Source: Haloferax elongans ATCC BAA-1513
GTDB lineage: Archaea > Halobacteriota > Halobacteria > Halobacteriales > Haloferacaceae
Direction: 5' to 3'
Length of the DNA stretch: 55,305 nt
NCBI RefSeq assembly: GCF_000336755.1
Contig: NZ_AOLK01000005.1
Span: 44,904-100,208, forward strand
Part shown: in pieces, positions 8,482 through 16,662 of the stretch
How the letters are laid out: each line of letters begins with the position of its first letter
Position numbering within the stretch: position 1 is the first letter of the stretch
Position numbers and translations under genes: made by a program
The notes under the pieces: generated by a model
The model's input: the letters and a program-made list of their open reading frames with translations, nothing else
The model's database searches: none
What the model was told of the DNA's origin: nothing

Positions 8482-8670
8482 CTACATCTTCCAGGGATGA
8501 CTCAACTTGTGTCGCTCGCTCTCATCATCCATTGTGTACCTGTACTCTCCGAACCCGGACGGAATCTGGAAATCACAGGAGTCGCAATAGAAGTCACAGA
8601 TCCTCAGATCCCAGTGGTGACAGCCTCCGACCGGTTTAAACGTGTTATCTGTCTCCCACCTCCAGTCCGT
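8482..8670 (-). pseudogene. Small zinc-ribbon-like frame, start unclear
   Basis: This frame runs 62 codons from a TAA at 8671-8673 to a TAG at 8482-8484. Its middle, CHHWDLRICDFYCDSC, has four cysteines and two histidines spaced like a small metal-binding ribbon, and the flanking residues are strongly protein-like. The only ATG comes after this region (YTMDD), so the gene either starts at a non-standard codon or has lost its beginning. The stop is 14 bases before the start of the 7892-8467 gene, which supports an operon. I list it as a probable broken or misread small gene. Confidence 0.4.
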
Positions 8671-8700
8671 TTATTTTTCCGGAGACAGTAACCCAAATCA

Positions 8701-9633
8701 GTGATCCCCTCTGCCCTCGAAATCCAGCGTTTGACCAGCACTCTCGAGGAGAGGGGAGTCCAGATCTCCGAACAAGGACAGGGCCTGATCAACCACGCAG
8801 TTGAATACGGCGACACAGGGAACAAGATAGGGTTCGAGTCCCAACTACGGACAGCGAAAGCTATCGTTGACCAAGGAGTCGTCGACCCAGAAGACATCAA
8901 GATCGAACCAGACGTCGACTGCGGTGACGTCGATATCCTGGTAGAATACGAGAACAAGAGCTACCAGCTCCAAGTCAAGGCGAAGAATTTCTACGACTCA
9001 AACGGGTTCTTCCCGGCAGCCCACAACAAGGTCAAGGAGTTCTACGAGTCCATCAAGGACAGTTCCCACAACGCCACCTACGACATCCTCTACGAATCTC
9101 CCGAAGACATTCGGGCAGAGGCCACCCGTCTACCTTCTGCTCCGGGAAGCGCAGCCCGCATCCAATTCAGCTCTGGCTTCTACGGACAGGACCGGATCCA
9201 GAACAAGATACGCAGCACTCTGCGCTCAGCGTCCAGCCAACTCAGGACAAGGGAAGGCCCGCTTCAGTACAACGTAGCCGTCGTCGGAACCCATAGCTTC
9301 CCGGCCGCAGGCGACAACACATACTACCGTTTGACGTTGAAAGAACTGCAGGAAAATCCCGGCGACTACGTGAACCTGGATCTAATACTGATTCAAAGTC
9401 TCACCCTCAACGTAACAAGAGGAACGGCGAACGTTCGGCTACTACCGGTTCGGAACCCGCTTATCAAGCCTGAACTCGACGCCCACATCTTCGGCGATAC
9501 CAAGGACGTCCAGCTCTACAGGATCCGGTTTGCTGTCTTCCCGTACCATATCTCCGAACCAGGTGCACACACCATCGGCATCAAGGATGGACGGCTCCAT
9601 GTCGATGGACATACCGGGACGAAAATAATCTAA
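8701..9633 (+). CDS. PD-(D/E)xK-like nuclease candidate
   Basis: The 310-residue protein starts at GTG 8701; a TATA-like run (TTTATTTTT, 8669-8677) lies about 25-30 bases upstream, which fits a leaderless haloarchaeal transcript. Residues 45-95 read like a restriction-endonuclease-like core: a helix with GFESQLRTAKAIV, then CGDVDILVEYENKSYQLQVK, with Asp in a strand and Gln-x-Lys in the next, the pattern E-D-QxK of PD-(D/E)xK enzymes. The remainder is unassigned. Soluble, no membrane segments. It stands alone between unknown genes, so it may be an orphan nuclease or a part of a defence island. The fold call is an inference from the motif. Confidence 0.5.
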   Translation: MIPSALEIQRLTSTLEERGVQISEQGQGLINHAVEYGDTGNKIGFESQLRTAKAIVDQGVVDPEDIKIEPDVDCGDVDILVEYENKSYQLQVKAKNFYDSNGFFPAAHNKVKEFYESIKDSSHNATYDILYESPEDIRAEATRLPSAPGSAARIQFSSGFYGQDRIQNKIRSTLRSASSQLRTREGPLQYNVAVVGTHSFPAAGDNTYYRLTLKELQENPGDYVNLDLILIQSLTLNVTRGTANVRLLPVRNPLIKPELDAHIFGDTKDVQLYRIRFAVFPYHISEPGAHTIGIKDGRLHVDGHTGTKII

Positions 9634-9770
9634 CCATCTGCTCCACTGAGAAGGAAGGTAGAGAGTTAGTTGATAGTTGTTCTTCCCGCAGCTCACGCTC
9701 GTGGATCGCCTCAACCGAGCGATCTGAGGTACCCAAACGTCAATAATCGATCGAGAGGTCGATCTGAGGA

Positions 9771-10199
9771 CTATGTTTGTTCATCGATTGGGTCGTGGTC
9801 TGCGGGTGAAGGCGGTTCCTCGCCCTTTAGTGCTGGTTCTAGATTGAATCGATATGGTCCGAGAAGATTCGCGACAGCGTCTTTAGCATCGATATCAGCT
9901 GACACCCGTTTTCCGACACTCCAATTTTCTTTGCCGTATCCGGGAGATGGCTCTTCGATGTTTCCAAGGAGGACGTCTAAGCCCTCATATGAGGCAACCC
10001 AGGTGAGAATATTGAGGATCTCCCAAGCCTTCCGCTGATCTTCGACAGTGAGTAGCGGCCCTTCTGGAGGAAGTGGTAAAGTACTGCCAGCTGCCTCAAT
10101 GGCGAAGGAATTTCGACGACTCTCGCGCAGATATAATCGCCAAGACCCATTCTCATAGCCGTTCTCTGTATCTTCCCAATCAGGGTGTGGCGAGACCAT
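9771..10199 (-). CDS. Unknown soluble protein, 142 residues
   Basis: The protein begins MVSPHPDWEDTENGYENGSW, then has strand-like segments (WRLYLRESRRNSFAIEAAGS), a helix around RKAWEILNILTWVASYEGL and a disordered, proline- and acid-rich C terminus. No signal peptide, membrane segment or catalytic motif is seen and the family was not recognised. It is the last of three minus-strand genes after the AAA+ ATPase and the DUF6414-like gene, separated from the latter by 81 bases, so co-transcription is possible but not shown. Confidence 0.55.
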   Translation of the reverse strand: MVSPHPDWEDTENGYENGSWRLYLRESRRNSFAIEAAGSTLPLPPEGPLLTVEDQRKAWEILNILTWVASYEGLDVLLGNIEEPSPGYGKENWSVGKRVSADIDAKDAVANLLGPYRFNLEPALKGEEPPSPADHDPIDEQT

Positions 10200-10280
10200 A
10201 TGGGGAAGTGTGAAGCTAGGTTGATAAGGGCTGGTGCCTAGAACTTTCCCCTCTCAAAACACACTCCAAGCAAAGTGGAA

Positions 10281-11531
10281 TTACCAGTATACTCCAATCA
10301 CGTTGACCTCTAAGTGGGCTGTAAAGTCGCGTTCGGAGTCATTAGATTGTGACGGTGATTCTTGTTGATGGAACTCTGACCGTAACGTGGCTGAATCCTC
10401 TGAAAACTCGTCCTCAGACAGTATCTGGTTGAACGAATCGTACGCTTGCTTCTGGAGTTCTACCTCCTGTTCGAATTCAACTGATGCTTCCGATGAATAT
10501 GCATCCGCTGCGTGGCCTACGATATCGTCTATTCGGTCATCCCCAATCGAACGCTCGGCTCTTTCAGCAAGGAATTCTGTGAATTCCCGGAGCTTCTGTT
10601 CGTCAGCGCCCGTATTCTCATTCGAAGTTTCAACTTGCGCTTCAAACCGATCCATCGCTGCTTGTAATCCCGATTCCAAATCCTCGTTAAACGTTTCCGC
10701 AAGATCCGACGAAATACTCTCAAGGACCCGTACCAACTTCATCGGATACCAATCTGGCCGAATGGACTCCACACGACAGAAAATCCGATACTGCTTGCTT
10801 GAGGCCAACGTCTGAATTGGTTCGGTCCAGAGTTCTGATTCGTCAAGTAAGGCTACGATATTGAGTGAGTCCCCTTGAGAATCTCCAGAGATACTTCCGT
10901 TCCCATCTATGGAGAGTCCATTTACCCCAATCTCTATTGGGATCTTATTCCCTAGACTTTCCTCAATGAGCCGCATATCGCCTTCCGATATATCCGTCTC
11001 ATCCGGAACGGCCGTGTTGATGTACTCTATCGCCCGGTATACTCTGTATAATGGATGAAGCTGGATAGTTCCCCGAAATTCCAGAACATCACCCCGCTCT
11101 AATTTGGATGATTTTATATCCTCTTCAAGCTCATATCCTCCATCAGGATTTAATGATATTTCAGGAGTGATTTCTTCGTGCTCGTAAAGTCGCGTGAACT
11201 TCGACTGGATTAGGTCGAATGAATAGACATTCTCCGTCTCATTACCCTGTTGGGAAGTCTGGTTCGTTCCGGCACCAACATTAACTGGTCCCGCACCAGC
11301 ACCAAGGTTCGCAGAATGCTGTGTTGTATTGATGTTGCTCTCACGATTCGTTTGTTCAGCTGCCACTCGACCAGAGTCGGTCGAGGCCAGAAGACTCCGT
11401 ACACTCCGCTGATCAATGTAGACGAATTCGCGGAGCTGCGGGAACTGTTTCCCCTCATCATTAGATGATTCACCAGATGCCCGCCCGAAACGCCAGTACC
11501 GCCAGTAGTTTCGAACCCTGGAAAATCTCAT
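10281..11531 (-). CDS. DUF6414-like protein coupled to an AAA+ ATPase
   Basis: The 416-residue protein has a basic aromatic N terminus, then FVYIDQRSVRSLLAS near residue 37, the signature start of DUF6414-type proteins, followed by a low-complexity Gly/Ala/Asn/Thr/Gln stretch (residues 60-95) that may be flexible, a central alpha/beta domain, and an acidic coiled-coil-prone C-terminal half from residue 270. Its ATG overlaps the TGA of the ATPase gene upstream by four bases (ATGA, 11528-11531), which indicates translational coupling and probably a physical partnership. There is no membrane segment. Function of the family is not known to me; a sensor, substrate or effector for the ATPase is plausible. 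Family name is from memory. Confidence 0.55.
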   Translation of the reverse strand: MRFSRVRNYWRYWRFGRASGESSNDEGKQFPQLREFVYIDQRSVRSLLASTDSGRVAAEQTNRESNINTTQHSANLGAGAGPVNVGAGTNQTSQQGNETENVYSFDLIQSKFTRLYEHEEITPEISLNPDGGYELEEDIKSSKLERGDVLEFRGTIQLHPLYRVYRAIEYINTAVPDETDISEGDMRLIEESLGNKIPIEIGVNGLSIDGNGSISGDSQGDSLNIVALLDESELWTEPIQTLASSKQYRIFCRVESIRPDWYPMKLVRVLESISSDLAETFNEDLESGLQAAMDRFEAQVETSNENTGADEQKLREFTEFLAERAERSIGDDRIDDIVGHAADAYSSEASVEFEQEVELQKQAYDSFNQILSEDEFSEDSATLRSEFHQQESPSQSNDSERDFTAHLEVNVIGVYW

Positions 11532-12748
11532 CCTTGTGCCTCCTGCCGTCGTGCTGCACTAATTCGTAAATGTTCCATGCGAACGGACTCCTCACCGTCT
11601 TGAAGCGCGAGGTACTTCGCCTGCTCCACTACTGCAGCCAAATCTGCCCCGGTGAAATCTCCCGTCTGCTCAGCGACGGTTGTGAGGTCTACATCTTCTG
11701 CGATAGGAGTGTCTCCAAGACTAATCTGAAGAATCGCTTCCCGTGCCTCAGGTTCAGGCTTAGAGAACTCAAGTTGGGTGTCAAACCGACCAGGTCGGAG
11801 AATTGCCTGATCGATCTCATCGATGAGGTTCGTTGCTCCGATGACGATAATATCTCCTCGCTCGTCAAATCCGTCCAGTTCTGAGAGGAGCTGAGCGACG
11901 ATCCGGCGCTCTGTCTCATCCGCTTGACCACGCGATGGGGCCATACTATCGAGTTCGTCAAAGAAGACGATACTTGGATTCCCTGAGGTCTCAGCTGCCT
12001 GCTCTGCTTCTTGGAAGACATCTCGGATCTGACGCTCAGTTTCACCGTAGTACTTGCTGACGAGCTCCGGGCCGTCTACGATGAAGAGATCACCGTCAAC
12101 GTGATTTGTGACAGCCTTCGCGGTTCGAGTCTTTCCCGTCCCTGCGGGTCCATAGAAAAGCAGCCCTTGAGAAAGTGTCACACTCAGAGTCTCACGCAAT
12201 TCTTCATTCTCCGCATCAAGTGGTTGGATGATCTGTTCTCGGATGGCTCGTTTGACGTGGCCCAAGCCTCCGATATCCTCAAGCGTGACGGAAATGTCAT
12301 CGTCGTAACGCCACTCGTAACCGTCACCGCTCGTTTCTGACTCGGGAAGAAGATCGTCAACATCTGGTGGACTATCTGAAAGATGACCGTGGTAGGTCAT
12401 AGCTGCTGTAACTTGTATCGTTTCGCCAGCATTGACATGGTCAGGGACTCGGGTGACTGTAGAAAGTCCACTATCAGTACGCACGATGGCTGTCCTATCA
12501 AAGACGTCTTCAACTACAGCAGGGATATTTCCCGAGGAGAAACCGTGGCGAGAGTAGATATCAACTGCCCGATCCTCGTAAGGAGGTCGTTCCTCGATTT
12601 TCACGAGGTCCCCTAACTCGACGGAGTCATAATCTGTTTCGTGCAGAACTGCGTTTTCTACCAGTACCTCATTTCCGTTACGCCGCATTACGACAAGTTT
12701 GGTTTCGGAGAGACACTCAGTTACACACCCAGCATAGAAGTCCGGCAT
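11528..12748 (-). CDS. Cdc48/PAN-like AAA+ ATPase, single ATPase domain
   Basis: The 406-residue protein has two small beta-barrel-like N-terminal segments (residues 1-60 and 75-115), a linker, and one AAA+ module: Walker A GPAGTGKT near residue 200, pore-loop-like KYYGE near 230, Walker B IVFFDELDS near 258, sensor 1 in GATN near 300 and arginine finger region RPGRFD near 315. These features are those of classic AAA unfoldases of the Cdc48 and proteasome-activating-nucleotidase group. It lacks the second ATPase ring of Cdc48 and ends RRQEAQG, without the hydrophobic-Tyr-X tail used to dock to the 20S proteasome, so it is not an ordinary PAN. It is translationally coupled to the DUF6414-like gene and probably works with it. 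Confidence 0.8.
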   Translation of the reverse strand: MPDFYAGCVTECLSETKLVVMRRNGNEVLVENAVLHETDYDSVELGDLVKIEERPPYEDRAVDIYSRHGFSSGNIPAVVEDVFDRTAIVRTDSGLSTVTRVPDHVNAGETIQVTAAMTYHGHLSDSPPDVDDLLPESETSGDGYEWRYDDDISVTLEDIGGLGHVKRAIREQIIQPLDAENEELRETLSVTLSQGLLFYGPAGTGKTRTAKAVTNHVDGDLFIVDGPELVSKYYGETERQIRDVFQEAEQAAETSGNPSIVFFDELDSMAPSRGQADETERRIVAQLLSELDGFDERGDIIVIGATNLIDEIDQAILRPGRFDTQLEFSKPEPEAREAILQISLGDTPIAEDVDLTTVAEQTGDFTGADLAAVVEQAKYLALQDGEESVRMEHLRISAARRQEAQG

Positions 12749-12855
12749 TTGTGACTTAGTTACTCATTAATCGTCGCTCTGCTAAATCTTGCTGTCGTGT
12801 ACTCAAATGGAATCGACTTCGTTGAGTGCTTCCGTAGAGAGGCACTGTCTAGTTA

Positions 12856-13303
12856 GTGGCCTCCTCGGCGAGCGTTCGTCCGTCAAGTGCTTGATACGGT
12901 CTCTGGAACCATAGTATTGCACAAATTGTATGAACCATTCGCGGACACTTCCGTGACTGCCCACCCACGAATTATGAAAGTGGTCGATTCGCATTGTGAG
13001 GGTGTGAAACCACTTTTCGATGCGGGTTCGCTCGACGTAGTCAAGCCGACCGCCCAATCCTACTCGAGAAGGCAGTCTGATAGACGTCGCCATCAACGAG
13101 AGACACAGCGTCTGAGAGATCGTGGTTCTCCGAGAGTCGATGGAGAAACGCAGCAGCCGGATCGGTACCATGTCGTCCAAACAACTTGACGTCAACAATC
13201 AGTTTTGTCTCGAGGTCTATTGCAGCGTCCAACCAAGACCACTCGCCGTTGATTTTGACAGCAGTCTCGTCGACCGCAACCCGCTTCGGCTTCGCCTTTA
13301 CCG
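12856..13303 (-). pseudogene. Truncated IS6-family element, minus strand
   Basis: From the terminal sequence GGCACTGTCTAGTTAGTG at 12856 this segment parallels, in reverse orientation, the right half of the IS6 copy at 13450-14413. On the minus strand it still reads through pieces of a DDE transposase, including VDETAVKINGEWSWLDAAID, LFGRHGTDPAAAFLHRLSEN and RIEKWFHTLTMR, but with frame damage. Similarity ends near 13303, where the duplicated antitoxin region begins. The N-terminal half and left end are missing, so the copy cannot move by itself. Confidence 0.75.
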
Positions 13304-13324
13304 CTGCTATTCAGACAAACACTG

Positions 13325-13450
13325 GCATTGCACGCCAATACATTCAATACAATTTAGTACATCTGATATACTATGCCCATCAGCGCGGACCGTTTCGAGA
13401 CAATTGACGACGGCAATGATAGCCCAAGTCCAGGCACAAACGCATACAAG
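13325..13450 (+). pseudogene. Duplicated antitoxin promoter and first 26 codons, cut by IS6
   Basis: This stretch is nearly identical to 16663-16789, the promoter and start of the intact antitoxin gene. It includes the conserved run ACAATTTAGTACATCTGATA and an ATG at 13373 followed by MPISADRFETIDDGND and ten more codons. The frame ends exactly at the left end of the IS6 element at 13450. The rest of this antitoxin copy is not found on the other side of the element. It shows that an earlier second toxin-antitoxin module, or a partial duplicate, was destroyed by the insertion. Confidence 0.8.
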
Positions 13451-13505
13451 ACACTGTCTAGTTAAGCCAGTTTGAGAAGCGAGCAGGTCATTGAGTGAAT
13501 TGGCT

Positions 13506-14405
13506 ATGTCGCTCGCAGCCCTGCTCAGCGAGTGCGTTGCGACGGATTTAGAAGAAACGTAGGAGCGTGAGCGGACAGCGACGTGACGAGACGCGAAGCG
13601 TCTCGTTCGCATCTCGCAGAATCAGCGATTCTGCGGACTCATCGGAAACCAGTGGTTTCCGAGACACCAGAAATCGAAGATTTCTGGGGACGTCCCAAAC
13701 TCGCGGAGCGAGTTTGTGGGCTCGAAAGACGCAAGCCTTTCGAACGTTCACGAGAGCAGAGCTCTCGTGCAGCCCATCAGAACGCGAAGCGTTCTGAGGA
13801 CGCCCGTCAGGGCGTTCGCTGTCCAGCTCCACGCAACCGGATGTTCACTCAGAGAAACAAAACAGATTCTTCGATATCTCGGCGTTGAACGCTCTCACCA
13901 AGCTGTTTGGCAGTGGGTACATCGGCTTGCTGACAGCGGTCACAACCCGCCTGAGGCAACGCCGAAGCGGGTTGCGGTCGACGAGACCGCTGTCAAAATC
14001 AATGGCGAATGGTCTTGGTTGGACGCTGCAATAGACATCGAGACAAAGCTGATTCGTGACGTCGGATTGTTTGGACGACATGGTACCGACCCGGCTGCTG
14101 CGTTTCTCCATCGACTCTCGGAGAACCACGATCTCTCAGACGCAGTGGATCTCGGTGATGGCGACGGCTCTCAAACTGCCCGCTCTCGAGTAGGATTGGG
14201 CGGTCGGCTTGACTACGTCGGGCGAACCCGCATCGAAACGTAGGTTCATACTCTCACAATGCGAGTTGATCGCGTCTATCATTCGTGGGTCGGCAGTCAC
14301 GGGAGTGTCCGCGAGTGGTTCATACAATTTGTGCACTACTACAATTTTCAGAGACCGCATCAAGCGCTCGACGGACGAACACCGGTTGAGGGGGTCACTA
14401 ACTAG
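13506..14405 (+). pseudogene. IS6-family DDE transposase with in-frame stops and hairpin insert
   Basis: Read from ATG 13506 (MSLAALLSECVATDLEET) to TAG 14403, the gene stays in one frame for 300 codons, of which 73 belong to the inserted hairpin array (13584-13802). The remaining 226 codons match the usual transposase length, with GVERSHQAVWQWVHRLAD, VAVDETAVKINGEWSWLDAA (first Asp), LFGRHGTDPAAAFLH, and the end REWFIQFVHYYNFQRPHQAL. Stops interrupt it at 13560-13562 and 14241-14243, both TAG where relatives have Trp (TGG), and at 13584-13586 (TGA, first codon of the insert). It is therefore inactive unless stops are read through. Confidence 0.8.
13584..13802. repeat. Array of eight short hairpins inserted in a transposase gene
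   Basis: Seven near-perfect 21-base hairpins, each with 9-base arms and a 3-base loop, start at 13586, 13615, 13642, 13667, 13696, 13749 and 13777; an imperfect eighth lies at 13722-13743. Start-to-start spacing is 25-29 bases. Arms differ from hairpin to hairpin (ACGAGACGC, CGCAGAATC, TCGGAAACC, CCAGAAATC, CAAACTCGC, CACGAGAGC, TCAGAACGC), so structure rather than sequence repeats; loops are GAA, AGC, AGT, GAA, GGA, AGA and GAA. The insert is 219 bases, exactly 73 codons, and is flanked by GACG on both sides, compatible with a short target duplication. Confidence 0.85.
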
Positions 14406-14492
14406 ACAGTGCCCTGATAACTGTTGCACACCAGTCTAATGTGTGCTAACTAGACTCCTTCGCTTGAGGGTGATTTTATCACTTGGAATTGC

Positions 14493-16292
14493 ATGTACTC
14501 GATAATGGCTCCGACTCCTTCTAAACAGGAACTTGTTGATGAACTCCAGTTGTTTGCAGAGGAAGTTGGTGGTGTACCGACTGTCAGGAGCATGCGAGAC
14601 GATGGTCCGTACTCGCCTTACTACTACAAGAAAGAGTTTGGCACTTGGCATGAGGCACTCCAAGCCGCTAATATTCAACCAACTCACGGTGTCACGGCCG
14701 ATGTTAATCGGACTGAACTGATTGATGCGCTTAAAGAAGTTGACAAACAGATCGATCAGTCCCCACGGCGATCAGATGTTGAGGAATATGGAGAATATCC
14801 CTACGAACTCTACACCAAGGAGTTCGGCTCGTTCGTGATTGCGCTTGAAGAAGCAGGTATCACGCCAGCGGAGATTCAATATCGCTTTAGCAATGTAGAG
14901 GTTCCACCGGAGATGCGTGGGTCTGAAAACATAGAGAAACTCCGCAATGAGGGGCCAACGCTCTCAACTGAACTCCCACAAGATGTGAGCATGAAAGACC
15001 GGCAGCGTGGTGTCTGGGACTTCAAAATCAGCTCCGGAATGACGAAGCCGGCGCACGCGATCCACTACCTGCGAGATGAGCATGCTCCAGAGCTCGTTAT
15101 CCGACGGTTCTTTTCAGAGAATCCCCACATTTTGAAACAACGTGATCCACATGGCATCAAATTAGAGATCGGAGAACATCAACCCTCTTGGAAATCTATC
15201 GGGCAGGACATCACGGACGAACTGGTAGAGCATGGTGGAGTGGAAGGACCGTCGTTAGAGAATCTTGTACTCGTTGATATCTACGATGATGAGGATCTCC
15301 AATACTGCTTCTCGAAATCTGTTTCACAGCAGGTAAATACGTCAACACTTGTCGATGAGGAGGAATCGATCCCTAATGCGGCACGAGTATGGGGGTTCAG
15401 ACGGGAGAATCAAGAGATCTACGAGGCTCTTTCGAAAAACGATGGCCTACTATTCAGTACGGACTCCAATTCCTATACACACTACGTACCGGTGGAGGCA
15501 ACCGTCGAGAGCAGTAATTTAATGGCCGATTTGTGGGTTGAGTATGAGGACGGGACGAGAACTGGGGGAATCGATAGCCCGCGACCTAATCTAGTAGTTG
15601 GAACAGACATCCAGAGGATCGATATCCCTCGGAAGATGATCGAAAAAGAATTTACTGCAGTCCCGGATCAGGGCCCAACGAGATTGCTGACCGGCGACAC
15701 GATAGAGCCATTCGTCAATAAATACGGTACAGTAGATGCCTTTTTACGAGACCGCAAGCGATCAGAAGATCCGTTTCCTGCACACGTCGATGGCTTATGT
15801 GACACGTCAACTGTTGAAGATATTCTGGCTGTACTTCGGAAACTTTCCCACGAAGAGATCCCACAAGAGGAGATCGAGTCAGAACTCGAGTCAATCGAGC
15901 GCGAGAAACGCGAAGCAGCCTTCAGAGAAGGAGTCTACGAACTTTATGAAGGCTGTGCGGTTTGTGGATCTCGGATTGAGGGTCCTGATGGATCGCATAA
16001 CCTTGAGGCTGCACATATCCTCCCCAAGAACCAGGGGGGACCGGACGTGCTACAAAATGGAGTTGCATTGTGCAGACGCCATCACTGGGCGTTTGATAGT
16101 GGATGGTTTGATATTACGACAGAGTACAGTATTATCGTACGTGACAGACCTGACCTGGCAGGATATGATAAAATCAAATCATACGATGGTTCGTCTCTTC
16201 GTCTTCCTGAATCCAGTTCGCTACGTCCACACCCGACTTATCTTGGACAACGAAACACATTGAACGAGGTGTTTGATGAGTCCAGTACGTAG
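14493..16292 (+). CDS. HNH endonuclease with homing-endonuclease-associated repeats
   Basis: The 599-residue protein begins with two similar repeats of about 55 residues (6-60 and 66-120), each a helix, a PxxRxxxE-like turn and a Y...EFGSW/F...AL..A motif, the form associated with homing and HNH nucleases. A middle part (about 255-400) contains VWGFRRENQEIYEAL and DGLLFSTDSNSYTHYVPVEA, which resembles an EVE/PUA-like modified-base reader. The C terminus is an HNH nuclease: zinc-binding CAVCG near 488, NLEAAHILP near 505, CRRHHWAFDSG near 528. Together this suggests DNA cleavage guided by sequence or base modification, hence a restriction-type role. An alternative start is the ATG at 14505. 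Confidence 0.75.
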   Translation: MYSIMAPTPSKQELVDELQLFAEEVGGVPTVRSMRDDGPYSPYYYKKEFGTWHEALQAANIQPTHGVTADVNRTELIDALKEVDKQIDQSPRRSDVEEYGEYPYELYTKEFGSFVIALEEAGITPAEIQYRFSNVEVPPEMRGSENIEKLRNEGPTLSTELPQDVSMKDRQRGVWDFKISSGMTKPAHAIHYLRDEHAPELVIRRFFSENPHILKQRDPHGIKLEIGEHQPSWKSIGQDITDELVEHGGVEGPSLENLVLVDIYDDEDLQYCFSKSVSQQVNTSTLVDEEESIPNAARVWGFRRENQEIYEALSKNDGLLFSTDSNSYTHYVPVEATVESSNLMADLWVEYEDGTRTGGIDSPRPNLVVGTDIQRIDIPRKMIEKEFTAVPDQGPTRLLTGDTIEPFVNKYGTVDAFLRDRKRSEDPFPAHVDGLCDTSTVEDILAVLRKLSHEEIPQEEIESELESIEREKREAAFREGVYELYEGCAVCGSRIEGPDGSHNLEAAHILPKNQGGPDVLQNGVALCRRHHWAFDSGWFDITTEYSIIVRDRPDLAGYDKIKSYDGSSLRLPESSSLRPHPTYLGQRNTLNEVFDESST

Positions 16293-16479
16293 GGTTTCGT
16301 GAGCTCTACTCGCCCCTATACAATCTATATAGCTCATATCGCTATACTATTTTCTTAAATTCGTGCTGCAACACCGTGCTCTCGTTCGTGGTTCCGGTGT
16401 CCTCTGTGTAACACGCGTCGAAGAGGGCTGTACCTTCGACTGAGTGGTGGGCGGTTTTCTTGGGGGGTGTCACAAGCTT
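16293..16479. other. Intergenic spacer after the HNH gene
   Basis: No credible gene is seen. A short A+T-rich dyad-like stretch (TATATAGCTCATATCGCTATA, split around 16325-16347) follows the HNH gene and may hold its transcript end. Confidence 0.25.
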
Positions 16480-16639
16480 AGGTAGTCTTCGCGAGCGTTC
16501 AGGGGCGCATCGTGGGACGTTCGAACGCCCTCCCGACGACATCGACGTGGCGGCCGAACAGTACAACCGGTGGGTCCAGATCGGGTTGCGTGAATACGCC
16601 CAGAAAACAGATTGGTTCCTCTCTGAGACAGACGACTAA
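16480..16639 (+). pseudogene. C-terminal remnant of an unknown gene
   Basis: The frame ending at TAA 16637-16639 encodes a convincing protein tail, with GTFERPPDDIDVAAEQYNRW and IGLREYAQKTDWFLSETDD as its recognisable parts. The acidic ending and codon use look native, but no start or N-terminal domain precedes it: the upstream sequence quickly stops being protein-like. It is probably the 3' end of a gene whose front was removed by rearrangement near the toxin-antitoxin locus. The family was not recognised. Confidence 0.4.
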
Positions 16640-16662
16640 TAGCAGTTTTCAGAATAAGCGCT

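Larger units (their letters stand above)
13450..14413 (+). mobile_element. IS6-family insertion sequence, both ends present
   Basis: The 964-base element is bounded by GACACTGTCTAGTTA at the left and TAACTAGACAGTGCC at the right, an imperfect terminal inverted repeat. It carries one transposase frame (13506-14405) spoiled by three stop codons and expanded by a 219-base hairpin array. Without the array it would be about 745 bases, a normal size for the family. It lies within the truncated antitoxin copy at the left; the right flank does not continue that gene, so adjacent deletion followed insertion. Confidence 0.85.

Noticed and set aside
11528-12748. Reading the AAA+ ATPase as the cell's proteasome-activating nucleotidase
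   Set aside because: It lacks the C-terminal hydrophobic-Tyr-X tail and the N-terminal coiled coil expected, and is coupled to an accessory gene.
13584-13802. Hairpin array as a CRISPR array
   Set aside because: There is no repeated sequence shared between units; only the hairpin shape repeats.
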